39,011 bases of DNA from JBGPIK01 sp041484845 (GTDB lineage: Bacteria; Desulfobacterota; Binatia; UBA9968): the NCBI GenBank assembly GCA_041484845.1, contig JBGPIK010000012.1, positions 1 to 39,011 on the forward strand, read 5' to 3'. Both the position numbers and the translations under genes were made by a program. Shown here piece after piece: positions 21,637 to 30,302 of this stretch. Below the pieces are notes generated by a model. The model was not told where the DNA came from. It saw only the letters and a program-made list of their open reading frames with translations, and made no database searches. Positions within the stretch are counted from its first letter, which is position 1. The number at the start of each line of letters is the position of its first letter.

Positions 21637-21787
21637 CTATGGCTTATACCATGGAGGAAATCGGTGGCGGAATTCCACGCGATCGCACGCCAACCGTGTG
21701 GCGCGGGACCTTTTGGATACGCCCCAGTCAGGCGCCGGATGTAACGTTTTGCGTGCTCGTGACTCTATAGGGCAGGAGGTAAATTCA

Positions 21788-22210
21788 ATGAAACCCAAAC
21801 TATCTGAAATCTATTGGCCGCTGCGGCTGGCCTACGGGCTCGTTCCATTGCTGGCCGGGCTCGATAAATACGCAGATATCCTGGCAAACTGGGAGCGCTA
21901 TGTGAGTCCTATGGCCGCATCGATACTCCCGATGAGTGTGGAAACATTTCTCCATATCATTGGAGTCGTAGAAATCGTCGTCGGCCTTGCCGTTCTATTG
22001 GGCTGGACCCGGTTCGGGGCATTGATCGCGATGGCGTGGCTGGTGGCGATCTCGCTCAACCTGTTGCTAGCCGGATTTCTCGACATCGCGGTTCGGGACT
22101 TGGTAATAGCGGTTGGAGCGTATACGCTATCCATGGTTGCCGCCGAACGAGGCGAGGAACTCGTTCCGAGCTCCGCACGGAGCGGCGCGCGGCGCCTCGC
22201 ACACGGATAA
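21788..22210 (+). CDS. DoxX-like small integral membrane protein
   Basis: 140 residues from ATG 21788, with GGCAGGAGG seven bases upstream; longer frame extensions run into the MITE and are rejected. Four hydrophobic segments are visible (RLAYGLVPLLAGLDKY, TFLHIIGVVEIVVGLAVLLG, FGALIAMAWLVAISLNLLLA, AVRDLVIAVGAYTLSMVAAE), as in DoxX/DoxD-like proteins, which are linked to quinone or thiol redox. The ECF sigma factor gene begins four bases after the stop, with its ribosome site overlapping the end of this gene, so the two are co-expressed. This membrane protein may be part of the sigma factor's signalling, although it lacks a recognisable anti-sigma domain. Confidence 0.78.
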   Translation: MKPKLSEIYWPLRLAYGLVPLLAGLDKYADILANWERYVSPMAASILPMSVETFLHIIGVVEIVVGLAVLLGWTRFGALIAMAWLVAISLNLLLAGFLDIAVRDLVIAVGAYTLSMVAAERGEELVPSSARSGARRLAHG

Positions 22211-22214
22211 GGCC

Positions 22215-22931
22215 ATGGATGGGAATTTACAACGCTTGAAGGTTCGCTCTACGGCGGTGGCTCTTAACGAGCCACCGGACCACGAGCTGATTGCCCAGGT
22301 GCGAAACGGAGAAGCGGCGGCGTTCGAGAAGCTGATGCGCCGGTACAACCAGCGCGTGTTTCGCGCCGCGCGCTCCGTCCTGCGCGACGATGCGGAAGCC
22401 CAGGACGTCGTCCAGGAAACGTTCGTCCGCGCTTTTCGCCATCTTCAAGATTTCGAGGAACGATCGAGCGTCGGAACGTGGTTGACGCGGATCGCCGTTA
22501 ACGAGGCGTTCTCACGGCTGCGACGGTCCCGGCTCTTCGGCTCTTTGGACAGCGAAACCAACCAGCAGGAAGGCGGATCCTATTCAGTGGAATCCAATCA
22601 ACCGGGGCCCGAAGACCAGGCAAGTTCCCGAGAGCTGCGGTCTGTCCTCATCGCGGCGATCGATTCTCTTCCGGAACAGTTGCGTACCGTGTTCATGCTG
22701 CGCGAGATCGAAGGGCTGAGCACGCTTGAAACGAGCGAAGTCCTGCAATTATCCGCCGAAGCCGTCAGGGTCCGATTTCATCGGGCACGCCTGGCGTTGC
22801 GCCGGCAGGTGGAAAAGCAAGTGGGAGAGGAAGTGCAGGGGCTGTTCACGTTTGCCGGAACGCGATGCGACGCGACGGTCAAGGAGGTATTTCGTAAACT
22901 GGGGCTGCCGCTGCAGCACGAGACTGTCTAA
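22215..22931 (+). CDS. ECF-type RNA polymerase sigma factor
   Basis: 238 residues from ATG 22215 (GGATAAGG just upstream). Region 2 spans about 25-105 (FEKLMRRYNQRVFRAARSVL then DDAEAQDVVQETFVRAF, and GTWLTRIAVNEAFSRLRR). Region 4 spans about 138-197 (LIAAIDSLPEQLRTVFMLRE then GLSTLETSEVLQLSAEAVR). A C-terminal tail (LFTFAGTRCDATVKEVFRKL) follows, with one cysteine. ECF factors are normally held by an anti-sigma factor; no zinc-finger anti-sigma is adjacent, but the gene is coupled to the upstream DoxX-like gene. The regulon is unknown. Confidence 0.92.
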   Translation: MDGNLQRLKVRSTAVALNEPPDHELIAQVRNGEAAAFEKLMRRYNQRVFRAARSVLRDDAEAQDVVQETFVRAFRHLQDFEERSSVGTWLTRIAVNEAFSRLRRSRLFGSLDSETNQQEGGSYSVESNQPGPEDQASSRELRSVLIAAIDSLPEQLRTVFMLREIEGLSTLETSEVLQLSAEAVRVRFHRARLALRRQVEKQVGEEVQGLFTFAGTRCDATVKEVFRKLGLPLQHETV

Positions 22932-23228
22932 ACAAGTTTCCGCTTGCGAAAGGCTCCCGACGCTTTTTCTCCTCTTCGTTTTTTTGCCGGCGGCCCTCAA
23001 TTCTCCCGGACAGGACCGTAACGTATCGAGTATCCGGAGCCCTTTCCGCCTTACTCCAGTCGTTGGGAATGCGCTGACCAACCATTCCCATCCTTAGGAG
23101 ACTTCTATCACCTGCTTCCGTTTTCGACCTTGTAAACCCTGGGGTTGTTCTTGGCATAGCAATTGCCAATCTCACTAGCTACAGATCGAGCCAAAGCGAT
23201 TGTCCGCCGGGAAAGGAGCATGCAAATC

Positions 23229-23507
23229 ATGAATGGTCCACTGCTACTTATCGTAGTGATTGTCGCCACTGCGTTATTGTTCGTCGTTGCACCCGTCGTC
23301 ACTGACATATACGTGCGATACCGCAACGGAAAAGTCCTCAGCTGTCCCCAAACCCACGATACCGCGGAAGTTACGCTCAACACGCACAGGGCTGCGCTCG
23401 CCGCTGCGTTTGGCAAACCGATACTCCGGGTGAAGAGCTGCTCGTTATGGCCAGAAAAGAGGGGTTGCGCAGAAAAGTGCATCAATGAAAATTGGCCTAT
23501 CCCGTGA
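23229..23507 (+). CDS. Small membrane-anchored Cys-containing protein
   Basis: 92 residues from the second of two close ATGs; AAAGGAG lies eight bases before 23229 but only one base before the first ATG. An N-terminal membrane segment (PLLLIVVIVATALLFVVAPV) is followed by a soluble part with four cysteines: LSCPQTH, VKSCSLWPEKRGCAEKC. The C-x-x-WPE-x-x-x-C pattern resembles small conserved proteins I have seen in soil bacteria, without a known function. The cysteines could bind a metal or form disulfides outside the cytoplasm. It lies downstream of the ECF sigma gene with about 300 bases between. Confidence 0.65.
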   Translation: MNGPLLLIVVIVATALLFVVAPVVTDIYVRYRNGKVLSCPQTHDTAEVTLNTHRAALAAAFGKPILRVKSCSLWPEKRGCAEKCINENWPIP

Positions 23508-23778
23508 CGAGAGCGCTGTGATGAACGAAGGTGCCGCTGGAGTTTTGCCGCGATACCTTTCGTTCTCGCCTTGTACCGTCTAATCAAAATTGTCGCCCGT
23601 CCTTTGCAGTTACACCAGCCACCATGGCTTGTTTTGTGCCCGCCAATCTAACGGCCACGATTTTGTCCTGTATGCGCATTTTGGGCGAGCAATCGCGTTC
23701 TAATTGGCTTCTGGACTGAAAGAATCTCGAGCCGGCAATTTCTTCCGGCCGCATTTTACGGGTTTCGGCAGTGGAGCC

Positions 23779-23987
23779 CCACGGCCTTACGGCCGTGGCA
23801 CCTCTCCACACGCGTCGTCGGGCGGAACCCTCCGACCTTCGTCGGCCGTAGCCGACTTCGGACGGCGAAGGCCGAAGCGTACCCTCCTTGCCTACTCCGC
23901 CGAAGCAGTCGCTTCGGCTGCGAAGGCCGGGCGCCAAGGCTACGGAGGGTACCCACCTCGCATTCATCCACGGGTTTATACCCGTGG
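23779..23987. repeat. Array of five perfect stem-loops
   Basis: Hairpins with short stems and four- or five-base loops: CCACGGCC-TTAC-GGCCGTGG (23779-23798), GTCGGC-CGTA-GCCGAC (23841-23856), CTTCG-GACGG-CGAAG (23856-23870), GCCGAAGC-AGTC-GCTTCGGC (23899-23918) and CCACGGGT-TTAT-ACCCGTGG (23968-23987). TACCCTCC (23880-23887) and GGAGGGTA (23944-23951) are a further inverted pair. It lies just past the end of the minus-strand gene at 24024 and could stop its transcription. Confidence 0.6.
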
Positions 23988-24023
23988 CCTTCTGCGCAGG
24001 AGGGTAATCGCTATTAAGGCCAG

Positions 24024-25037
24024 TCATTTATACAGCCCGTCAATGAAACCGCTCTTGTCCAATTTCTCAATGAGGCTGGTATCCACCACGTCCTCGTACT
24101 TGAGTCCCGCGGCTTTCGGCAGCGATTTCGCGACTTCAGAGATAACATTGGCGAATCCTTCACGGGTCGGGTAAGGTTTTTTGAAAACGTAAAACTTTAC
24201 GAGGTCGTCGTAAGCTGCTGCGGCGTCTTGTTGGCTTTTCAGCGCCAATTGTTTCGTCAGCAAATCGACCACCCATTCGCGGTTGCTAGGGTTCAAAATG
24301 AAAGCGTGGGCCTGCAGGATGGCGCGAACAAGGCGTTCCAACATGTCGCGTTTGGTCTGTACGTTCTTTGCCGTCGTGATGACTGATGAGGTTTCCCAGG
24401 GGATATTCAGCGTGCGTAGATCGGCGAGCATGTTCACGTTAAGCTGTTCAAGTTTCGTGCGATATTCCGGCGTGATCACGGTGGCGGCGAGGGCGCCGGT
24501 GGTAAGCCCCGCGATCCGCTCCGGCTCCTGACCGGCGGCGACGATCGTGACTTGCCCTTTATCGGCATCGATACCGAAATGGCGCAAGCCGACCGACAAC
24601 GCCAGGCGCGAAGCGGACAGGCCCAATCCGGACGAACCTACTCGCTTACCCTTTACGTCGGCCATGCTCTTGACGCCCGGACCGCCGACAATCAAATAGG
24701 CCAGCGAACGAGTGCCGCCGACAATCACATCGACCGGCACGCCCCCCACGGTGGACACGATGCACGTAATCGGGTCGTCGTACGATACATCGACCCCGCC
24801 GCTGACCATCATCTGCGCGCCTTGCGTACCGCCGCTGATGTTGACCTGCTTCACGTCGAGGCCTTGTTTTTTGAAGTAGCCTTGTTCGTCGGCTATCCAC
24901 AACGGCGCCAAGCGCGCGTTGCGAAACGTCACGCCGAAGTTAACCTGGAGATTCTGTGAATGAGCCTCACGGCCGCTCGAAACCAAAAACGACAATATTG
25001 CCAGAGCGAGCAGCGCTTTGTAGATAGATATTCTCAT
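24024..25037 (-). CDS. NitT/TauT-type ABC transporter substrate-binding protein
   Basis: 337 residues. Signal peptide (LLALAILSFLVSSGREAHSQ, cleavage near 27). SsuA/THI5-like features: NARLAPLWIADEQGYFKKQG, then VSGGVDVSYDD, VKGKRVGSSGLGLSASRLAL and VTIVAAGQEPERIAGLTTGA. GGAGGAGCACG precedes the ATG. It is the third full-length orphan NitT/TauT-type binding protein in the window and, like the others, has no permease or ATPase neighbour. A hairpin array lies immediately beyond its 3' end. The ligand is unknown. Confidence 0.9.
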   Translation of the reverse strand: MRISIYKALLALAILSFLVSSGREAHSQNLQVNFGVTFRNARLAPLWIADEQGYFKKQGLDVKQVNISGGTQGAQMMVSGGVDVSYDDPITCIVSTVGGVPVDVIVGGTRSLAYLIVGGPGVKSMADVKGKRVGSSGLGLSASRLALSVGLRHFGIDADKGQVTIVAAGQEPERIAGLTTGALAATVITPEYRTKLEQLNVNMLADLRTLNIPWETSSVITTAKNVQTKRDMLERLVRAILQAHAFILNPSNREWVVDLLTKQLALKSQQDAAAAYDDLVKFYVFKKPYPTREGFANVISEVAKSLPKAAGLKYEDVVDTSLIEKLDKSGFIDGLYK

Positions 25038-25270
25038 CGTGCTCCTCCAAAAAATTATTTCAGTCGTTGATAACGGTATGCGTCTCTATAGCTCAAAGGA
25101 GGGCTGTAGACAAAGGGAACTTTTTAAAGATGATTGACGTACCATTCACGAGAGTCTGAGTCTGAGCATTCCGAGAAGATTGGTGATCGAAATCGCGAAA
25201 CAACTTGGGCTTGATTCGAGATGACCCGTCATCGTCCGAAGCAAACATGAAAAGACGCGCGCTGACGGAG

Positions 25271-27712
25271 CTATTGCACTGATAAGGTGAAGTCGCGCTG
25301 TGAGCTGAGGCCGAGATTATCGATCACCTCAATCGTAAAGGTGTAAATCCCTGGCGCTGAAGGATTGCCGGCGAGAATCCCGCTCGTAGGATCGAGATCG
25401 AGGCCCGGCGGTAACGAACCGGCAACAAGCCACACGTATGGGGGTTTCCCGTTCGCTCCTTTCATACGTGTGGAATATCTTTTGCCTTGCTTGCCCGATG
25501 GCAGCGCCGTGGAAACGATTTGCACCGGTTTCAGAATGCTGAAGCGAAAAGTTCCCGTGACCGTGGTGCCCCCGCTATCCATGGCAGCTACGCCAAAGGA
25601 GGATTTCTTAGTTGTTTTGGCAGGAATGCCGGTAACAGTACCATCCGGCTCCAGCGTTAATCCGGGCGGCAGTGAGCCGGAAACCAATGTGAACAAATAC
25701 GGTGGATCGCCGCCGATCGCATGCAGGTTTGCGCTGTACGGAAGACCCTGCTCGCCGTCCGGAATGAGGGTCGGCGCCATCTGAAGCGAAACGGGATCTC
25801 CGCATGCGCCAGAGGTCTTTACGAAACTCAGCAGTTCAAACATCGCACCCCAATACACGCATCGATCGTCCCCGGTGATCTGACCGCCCCTGGTAGTGTC
25901 CACGGTTTCGAATAGTCCATTGGATAGAGATACTCGATGAACACCGCTGCCATCGCTGCAGTAGATGTGAAAGGGATCAACATAAAGCCAGCCGCTGCAA
26001 GCAGCGGCGTAAGCTTTGAATGCTCCGGTGGTGAGCCCGATTCCGTAGATGCCGCCTGAGTCAACCGAAAAATAGAGCATATCATCGAACACTGTTACGT
26101 ATGCCGGCGCCAACGGATCAGTTACAATAAGCACCTGTTCATCGCCACCGTTTTTCGGAATGATTGAGATGGACCCACCCTTCGCGACCAGGAGATAATC
26201 TTTGTAGGGAATAATCCGCCGGCCGTCGCGCAGGGATGCCAGGTGGCGCGCCGTCCCGCCCTCCAGCGGCATGGTATAGATATGGACATTCTCCGCTATG
26301 TTTTCTGACATGAGCCAGTAAAGATCGCTGTCATCCGCAGTGATGTCCATGAAATAAAGATCCCCCGGCCTCGACCACAAGATAGTGGGCTCAGTGGTGC
26401 CTTGTTTGGGAGTCTTTCGGATGCCGATTCCGCCACCGATGACGTACTTCTCCGTGATAATGTCCAGCCCGGCGCTATATTTGCTGACCAAGGCGGCGCT
26501 CCCGCCCTGTTTTGGCAATTTGGCTAATCCGCCCTGTTGTGTCGCCCAGTAAACGTTGTCCGCGTCACCATTGATTGTAACGCCGCTGCCGACGTCTCGG
26601 GACGGAAACAGTTCACCGATGAAGGGACCAAAACTTTCCGACGCTCCGCCCGTCACTGGGACCCGCTGGACATCGGCAGTGTTGTATCCGGTTTCGTTCG
26701 CCCACCACACCCAGGTACCGTCGGAATAGAAATCCAAAATGGCACTTGCACCAGACACGTATGTCGACATTGTCACCAGTGTCGCGACGGACCCGGTCGC
26801 CTCGTCAAAGCGTTTGAGTACGGCAGCGCCCGGTGCCGCCTCCCACCAGTAGACGCCGGTACTGTCTGAACGAATCTTCGCCCATGACGGATATCGGCTG
26901 GCCGTAGGAACAGTAGTTCGAACGACGAGATTTGACGATCCCGTGACTTTGTCGATCTGCCAGAAATCCTTGCCGTCGATCAGTGCGTAAAGGTACTTCG
27001 TAGTAATAACCAGCGGTATTGCGTTGGAAGGGCCTGAACTCGGAACGGTGGTGAGTTGAGTGAGAGCTCCGCTGGCTAAGTCGTAACGGTAAATCTTTCC
27101 GGTTTGACCCTCTGATACAAAGAGAACCTTACCATCCAAAACCAGCCTGCCGACACCCAGAAGATCAGAAGCAAAGACTCGATCAGTCGAGCAGCCGCAA
27201 TTTTGCCCGATTGGAGCTTCCGCTGTCGCGACAACGGGAATTCGTAGTATTCGCGTAACCGTGGAAAAATTGATCGAAAGCTGTTCCGCCCAATAAACGG
27301 TCTCACCGTCAATGGCAAGATCTCTGGTGCGGCCATCCGATGCCTGCGCGCGGGACAAGGTAGTGATACCTTCAGCTGTTTCGGGAATAGAAAGAATTTC
27401 ATTGTAGGTTGATCCCAAAATATTTCCATTACGGTTGATGAATGAGGGGACTGAATTCGAAACGGTCACTATTTCGCCGCCGCTCGGGGAAACGGCGCGC
27501 AACTCGCTGGGGGTTCCGGAAACATCAAAATAAATCCGACCGTGCGAGAGGCTTACTACCGGAACCCAACCACCAGGAACTCTTGCCAAAATAGTCGGAG
27601 TGTTTAACGGAGGCGGTTTCTTGGAGGCTGCCCTAGCTGGGGAAGAATAGGTGCTCAAACCGGCGGCTATTATAGCCACCCATAGGAGAACTCTCGGTAC
27701 AATTCGCACCAC
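25271..27712 (-). CDS. Large secreted protein: beta-propeller-like body with two C-terminal putative-Ig (He_PIG) repeats
   Basis: 813 residues with a Sec signal peptide (VPRVLLWVAIIAAGLSTYSS, then ARA). Residues about 40-640 contain repeated motifs such as SHGRIYFDV, GETVYWAEQ, TGVYWWEA, DDSDLYWLMS and DDRCVYWGAM, the spacing expected of a beta-propeller with blades ending in YW. Residues about 640-725 and 728-813 are two He_PIG-type Ig-like repeats, each with GSLPPGLxLxP, GIPA or GNPS, and a final strand. There is no cell-wall anchor. Such proteins are usually extracellular, binding ligands or surfaces; no catalytic residue is evident. It is monocistronic, with AGGAGAAC upstream at some distance. 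Confidence 0.82.
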   Translation of the reverse strand: MVRIVPRVLLWVAIIAAGLSTYSSPARAASKKPPPLNTPTILARVPGGWVPVVSLSHGRIYFDVSGTPSELRAVSPSGGEIVTVSNSVPSFINRNGNILGSTYNEILSIPETAEGITTLSRAQASDGRTRDLAIDGETVYWAEQLSINFSTVTRILRIPVVATAEAPIGQNCGCSTDRVFASDLLGVGRLVLDGKVLFVSEGQTGKIYRYDLASGALTQLTTVPSSGPSNAIPLVITTKYLYALIDGKDFWQIDKVTGSSNLVVRTTVPTASRYPSWAKIRSDSTGVYWWEAAPGAAVLKRFDEATGSVATLVTMSTYVSGASAILDFYSDGTWVWWANETGYNTADVQRVPVTGGASESFGPFIGELFPSRDVGSGVTINGDADNVYWATQQGGLAKLPKQGGSAALVSKYSAGLDIITEKYVIGGGIGIRKTPKQGTTEPTILWSRPGDLYFMDITADDSDLYWLMSENIAENVHIYTMPLEGGTARHLASLRDGRRIIPYKDYLLVAKGGSISIIPKNGGDEQVLIVTDPLAPAYVTVFDDMLYFSVDSGGIYGIGLTTGAFKAYAAACSGWLYVDPFHIYCSDGSGVHRVSLSNGLFETVDTTRGGQITGDDRCVYWGAMFELLSFVKTSGACGDPVSLQMAPTLIPDGEQGLPYSANLHAIGGDPPYLFTLVSGSLPPGLTLEPDGTVTGIPAKTTKKSSFGVAAMDSGGTTVTGTFRFSILKPVQIVSTALPSGKQGKRYSTRMKGANGKPPYVWLVAGSLPPGLDLDPTSGILAGNPSAPGIYTFTIEVIDNLGLSSQRDFTLSVQ

Positions 27713-27760
27713 GATGTCACCACGCGCCGAAGTGGCACAACCCTACTCCAGCTTAATTTA

Positions 27761-28120
27761 CGTTGTCAACAGGCAGACACCCTAAGGAAGCTTGTCACCG
27801 TTTGGCGCGGGCACGAGCGCGGCGTTCCGCCGGATCGTCCCTTTAGCCTCGATGTCAGCGCTCTTAAGTCCGGGCTAAACTTCACGCTTACCACCGACCT
27901 AGGCGACCTGGATCTTTTGGACGAAGTGGCGGGACTCGTGGGGTACGCTGACGTATTAGCATGTTCCGACGAGCTGCAAATTTTCGGCGCGCACTGCAAA
28001 GTTTTGACTCTGGACGGTTTAATTAAGAACAAGCGGATAGTCCGCCGCGCGAAAGACTTGCGGCTGCTGCCGGAATTGGAGGCGCTTCTCGAGATCAGCG
28101 AATCACAGAAGAAAAGCTAG
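27761..28120 (+). pseudogene. Nucleotidyltransferase-like (AbiEii/DUF6036-type) protein, N-terminus lost
   Basis: The frame reads ADTLRKLVTVWRGHERGVPP, then SGLNFTLTTDLGDLDLLDEV, VFGA-like QIFGAHCKVLTLDGLIKNKR and AKDLRLLPELEALLEI. This matches the C-terminal two-thirds of small nucleotidyltransferase-fold proteins, in which LTTDLGDLDLL and LDGLIKNKR...KD are conserved. The N-terminal strand and Gly-containing motif that should precede are absent, and no ATG with a ribosome site is available; a TTG at 27917 would make only a 67-residue fragment. A 5' truncation is the simplest explanation. Family naming is from motif memory only. Confidence 0.62.
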
Positions 28121-28277
28121 GTCGAGTTCTCTATGGAGGAAGATCGTTCTGATTCTTGCCTGGAGAGCAACTGCGAGAATACCGAACGCGAAGGGCTTCA
28201 GAGAACGTTATTCCACCGAGTCAACGGCGTTGTCCCTCCCTCTATTCACGTCGTTGGTGCACTACGGACTTACGCAA

Positions 28278-29141
28278 TTATAAATCCTCGCGCACCCGCA
28301 GATAACTCGGAAATCTTGGCAAGCCTGTTTTAGTCAGGCCTCGATAGGTGTAGGTGATCGTTGTGCCTAGCGGCGGTGGGTTTTTGCGTGCTTCATCGGT
28401 GAACCCGGTGCCGATCAGAAATTTTTTGCCGTCGGGTGCTTGCACGCGCAGCGCACCCAGCATGCCTTGGTACTTGCCCTTGCCGGGAACATGCTCGATC
28501 ACCACCGCTTCAGTGTCTTGCAATGGCTTGAGCTTAAGCAGCACATCGCTGCGGCCGGTTATATAGGCGGCGTCCGCCAAATGCAGCATCAACCCTTCGC
28601 CGCCGCCACGCACCACTTCATCCAACTTCCGTTTGAGTGCGACACGATTAGCCACGCGAAATTGCTCCACCGCAACCAACTGCGGCCACTGCGTTTTCGC
28701 GATGATTTCCTGGATGCGCTGCACGCGCTGCGCGAAAGTTCCAGATACGCCCGGCAATTCAAAAATCATGTACTTGATCTGCCGCCATTCGTCATCTTGC
28801 GGCTCGGCCTTGCGCACGATCCCGGAGAGCGCCTCAAAGCGCCCGCGCGTCAACCAAAGCTCGCCATCCAGCGCCTGCGCTGGCAGTTTGGCAACAAACC
28901 ATGCGGGAGCATTGACCGTGCGGCCACTGCGAAAGCGCAGCATCTTGCCGTCCCAGATTGCCCGCACGCCGTCATATTTTTCGCTGATGAGATACTTAGC
29001 CGGGTCAACGTTTGAGCCGGGTTCATTGGCCAACAGCAAAGACGGCGCCGCACTTGAATCTTTAGACTGTGCAGCGCCTAGCCATAGGACCGGCGCCCAG
29101 ATCAAAAGCAGCAACAAAAGCTGTCTAAATTTAGTCTGCAT
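28278..29141 (-). CDS. ATP-dependent DNA ligase, secreted Lig E type
   Basis: 287 residues from ATG 29141 (GAGGGAGC upstream); a 63-codon extension of the frame lacks a ribosome site and is rejected. A Sec signal peptide (FRQLLLLLLIWAPVLWLGAA) leads into a minimal ligase. Motif I is EKYDGVRA with adenylated Lys55; then ALDGELWL (III-like), KYMIFELPG, GEGLMLH (IV) and DVLLKLKP (V), followed by an OB domain ending GLPRFPSYLRVRE. The family (known in Neisseria, Haemophilus and Vibrio) seals nicks in periplasmic or extracellular DNA, with proposed roles in DNA uptake. Dispersed palindromes lie just upstream, in keeping with transfer. Confidence 0.88.
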   Translation of the reverse strand: MQTKFRQLLLLLLIWAPVLWLGAAQSKDSSAAPSLLLANEPGSNVDPAKYLISEKYDGVRAIWDGKMLRFRSGRTVNAPAWFVAKLPAQALDGELWLTRGRFEALSGIVRKAEPQDDEWRQIKYMIFELPGVSGTFAQRVQRIQEIIAKTQWPQLVAVEQFRVANRVALKRKLDEVVRGGGEGLMLHLADAAYITGRSDVLLKLKPLQDTEAVVIEHVPGKGKYQGMLGALRVQAPDGKKFLIGTGFTDEARKNPPPLGTTITYTYRGLTKTGLPRFPSYLRVREDL

Positions 29142-29392
29142 CAACGTTGCTCCCTCGCGGCCGTGCAAGGACCTCCGTAAGCCCGGCGGGTTCGACATAG
29201 CACCATTCGCTCGGCTATCATTTCTTCGGTACGGCTGCAAGTATTTGGGGTTGCAGACCGTTGTGCGTGATAATGGCGTTAATAAGTACACCAAGGTTAA
29301 ACGCTGCCGGTAACAGCGACGTAAGGTCACGCGATCGGTGCATGCGGGTATGCCAGCAAGACCGAATATACTTTAATCTCTGCGGGTTAATT

Positions 29393-29409
29393 CCCCGCAG
29401 CTTGCTGCG
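29393..29409. repeat. CCCCGCAGCTTGCTGCG palindrome, copy 1 (right arm decayed)
   Basis: Matches the left part of the perfect palindrome at 29533-29556. Confidence 0.6.
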
Positions 29410-29420
29410 CTGCGAATCAA

Positions 29421-29500
29421 GGGTAGGATGGGTTGAGCGTTAGCGAAACCCATCGTTCTAAGTGGTGGGTTTTGGCGCAGTGCGCCTCTACCCACCCTAC
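29421..29500. repeat. Dispersed palindromic repeat of the GTAGGGTGGGT type
   Basis: GTAGGATGGGT (29423-29433) at the left and ACCCACCCTAC (29490-29500) at the right are inverted with one mismatch. Internal blocks TTGAGCGTTAGCGAAACCCA and GGTGGGTTTTGGCGCAGTGC belong to a repeat type I have seen in many proteobacterial and cyanobacterial genomes. Confidence 0.65.
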
Positions 29501-29532
29501 ATTCGGCTAATGAAACACGCCTATCTTCGGGA

Positions 29533-29556
29533 TACCCCGCAGCTTGCTGCGGGGTA
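29533..29556. repeat. Perfect palindrome, copy 2 of the CCCCGCAGC repeat
   Basis: TACCCCGCAGC (29533-29543) and GCTGCGGGGTA (29546-29556) are exact inverted arms separated by TT. Confidence 0.65.
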
Positions 29557-29651
29557 GTTCATTTACTGGCCGTAGAAGATCTGGCGAAACTCGACGCGGA
29601 GTTTTTTTAGCTGCTCTTCGTTCGGATTATCCATGAAAACCATAGTTGGCG

Positions 29652-30035
29652 ATGCGGCGGAGAAGCATACGGGGTTATGACGAAAACCGGGAGGTGCCGC
29701 AGAGCGTCATCGAGACGATCCTGGAGTGCGCCCGGTGGGTTCCGTCGGGCGGCAATGGTCAACCGTGGGAATTTGTTGTCGTCAGGGATAAAGAGACCAG
29801 ACACAAGAAGGTCCTTTTGGACATTCCAGAGCCGTTGAGGATTTACCATCTTGTTCCCATCGGCCACTTTAAGACTGACGTTAGTGCTCCGCCGCGGAGA
29901 GATCTCGATGAAATAATGCATTCTGGGAAATACGATATGAAAAAATACCGGGATGACGCGCAGATCGAACAATTCATCACGACGTTGACTCTGCAGGGTG
30001 GTTACAGGAAGAGCCGCAAAACGAGAGATGCCTAG
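29652..30035 (+). pseudogene. Nitroreductase-family protein with a large internal deletion
   Basis: The frame begins MRRRSIRGYDENREVPQSVI and continues ARWVPSGGNGQPWEFVVVRD, which is the FMN-binding N-terminus of nitroreductase-like flavoproteins. It then jumps at about RHKKVLLD to IPEPLRIYHLVPIGH and DEIMHSGKYDMKKYRDD, which is the C-terminus. The central dimerisation helices and second half of the flavin site (about 60-80 residues) are missing without loss of frame. A stop (TAG 29643-29645) directly before the start region and the missing first helix show that the 5' end is truncated too. Not expected to bind flavin. Confidence 0.7.
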
Positions 30036-30302
30036 CTATAGCCGTAGCGGATGACGGCCTTGGCGATGACTTGGTCTCTCGATCCTTTGCCGCGAGTCTG
30101 TAAAAGTAGTTTTTCCAATGACGGTCGATGCCTGTTGCATCAGTCATCTTGCTTTTTCATGCGAGCGATTAGCATGGCTCTCAAAAGAGGTTGGAGTTTT
30201 TGGCTTTCAGAGTACTGGTGCTAAAGTCCGCCAGTTTCAAATTTGACACGCGCATGCGAGTGCATTTGACGGCTTCTCAAGCTCTATGATACCCCGGGTC
30301 GC

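Noticed and set aside
21304..21787. Open frames upstream of and fused to the DoxX-like gene
   Set aside because: They run through the MITE-like element; the strong ribosome site at ATG 21788 marks the true start.
22940..23097. Signal-peptide-like stretch (LPTLFLLFVFLPAALNSPGQ) after the ECF sigma gene
   Set aside because: No start codon with a ribosome site and only a short, unrecognisable continuation.
23584..24027. Long open frames on both strands over the hairpin array
   Set aside because: Generated by GC-rich palindromes; translations are repetitive and match nothing.
25137..25223. Frame reading LSLSIPRRLVIEIAKQLGLD, reminiscent of a ribbon-helix-helix or AbrB-type antitoxin
   Set aside because: Too short, no start codon or partner; could be chance.
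29560..29640. Minus-strand frame MDNPNEEQLKKLRVEFRQIF ending YGQ
   Set aside because: Protein-like but only 23 codons and with no upstream body; perhaps a gene tail left by rearrangement, too little to call.
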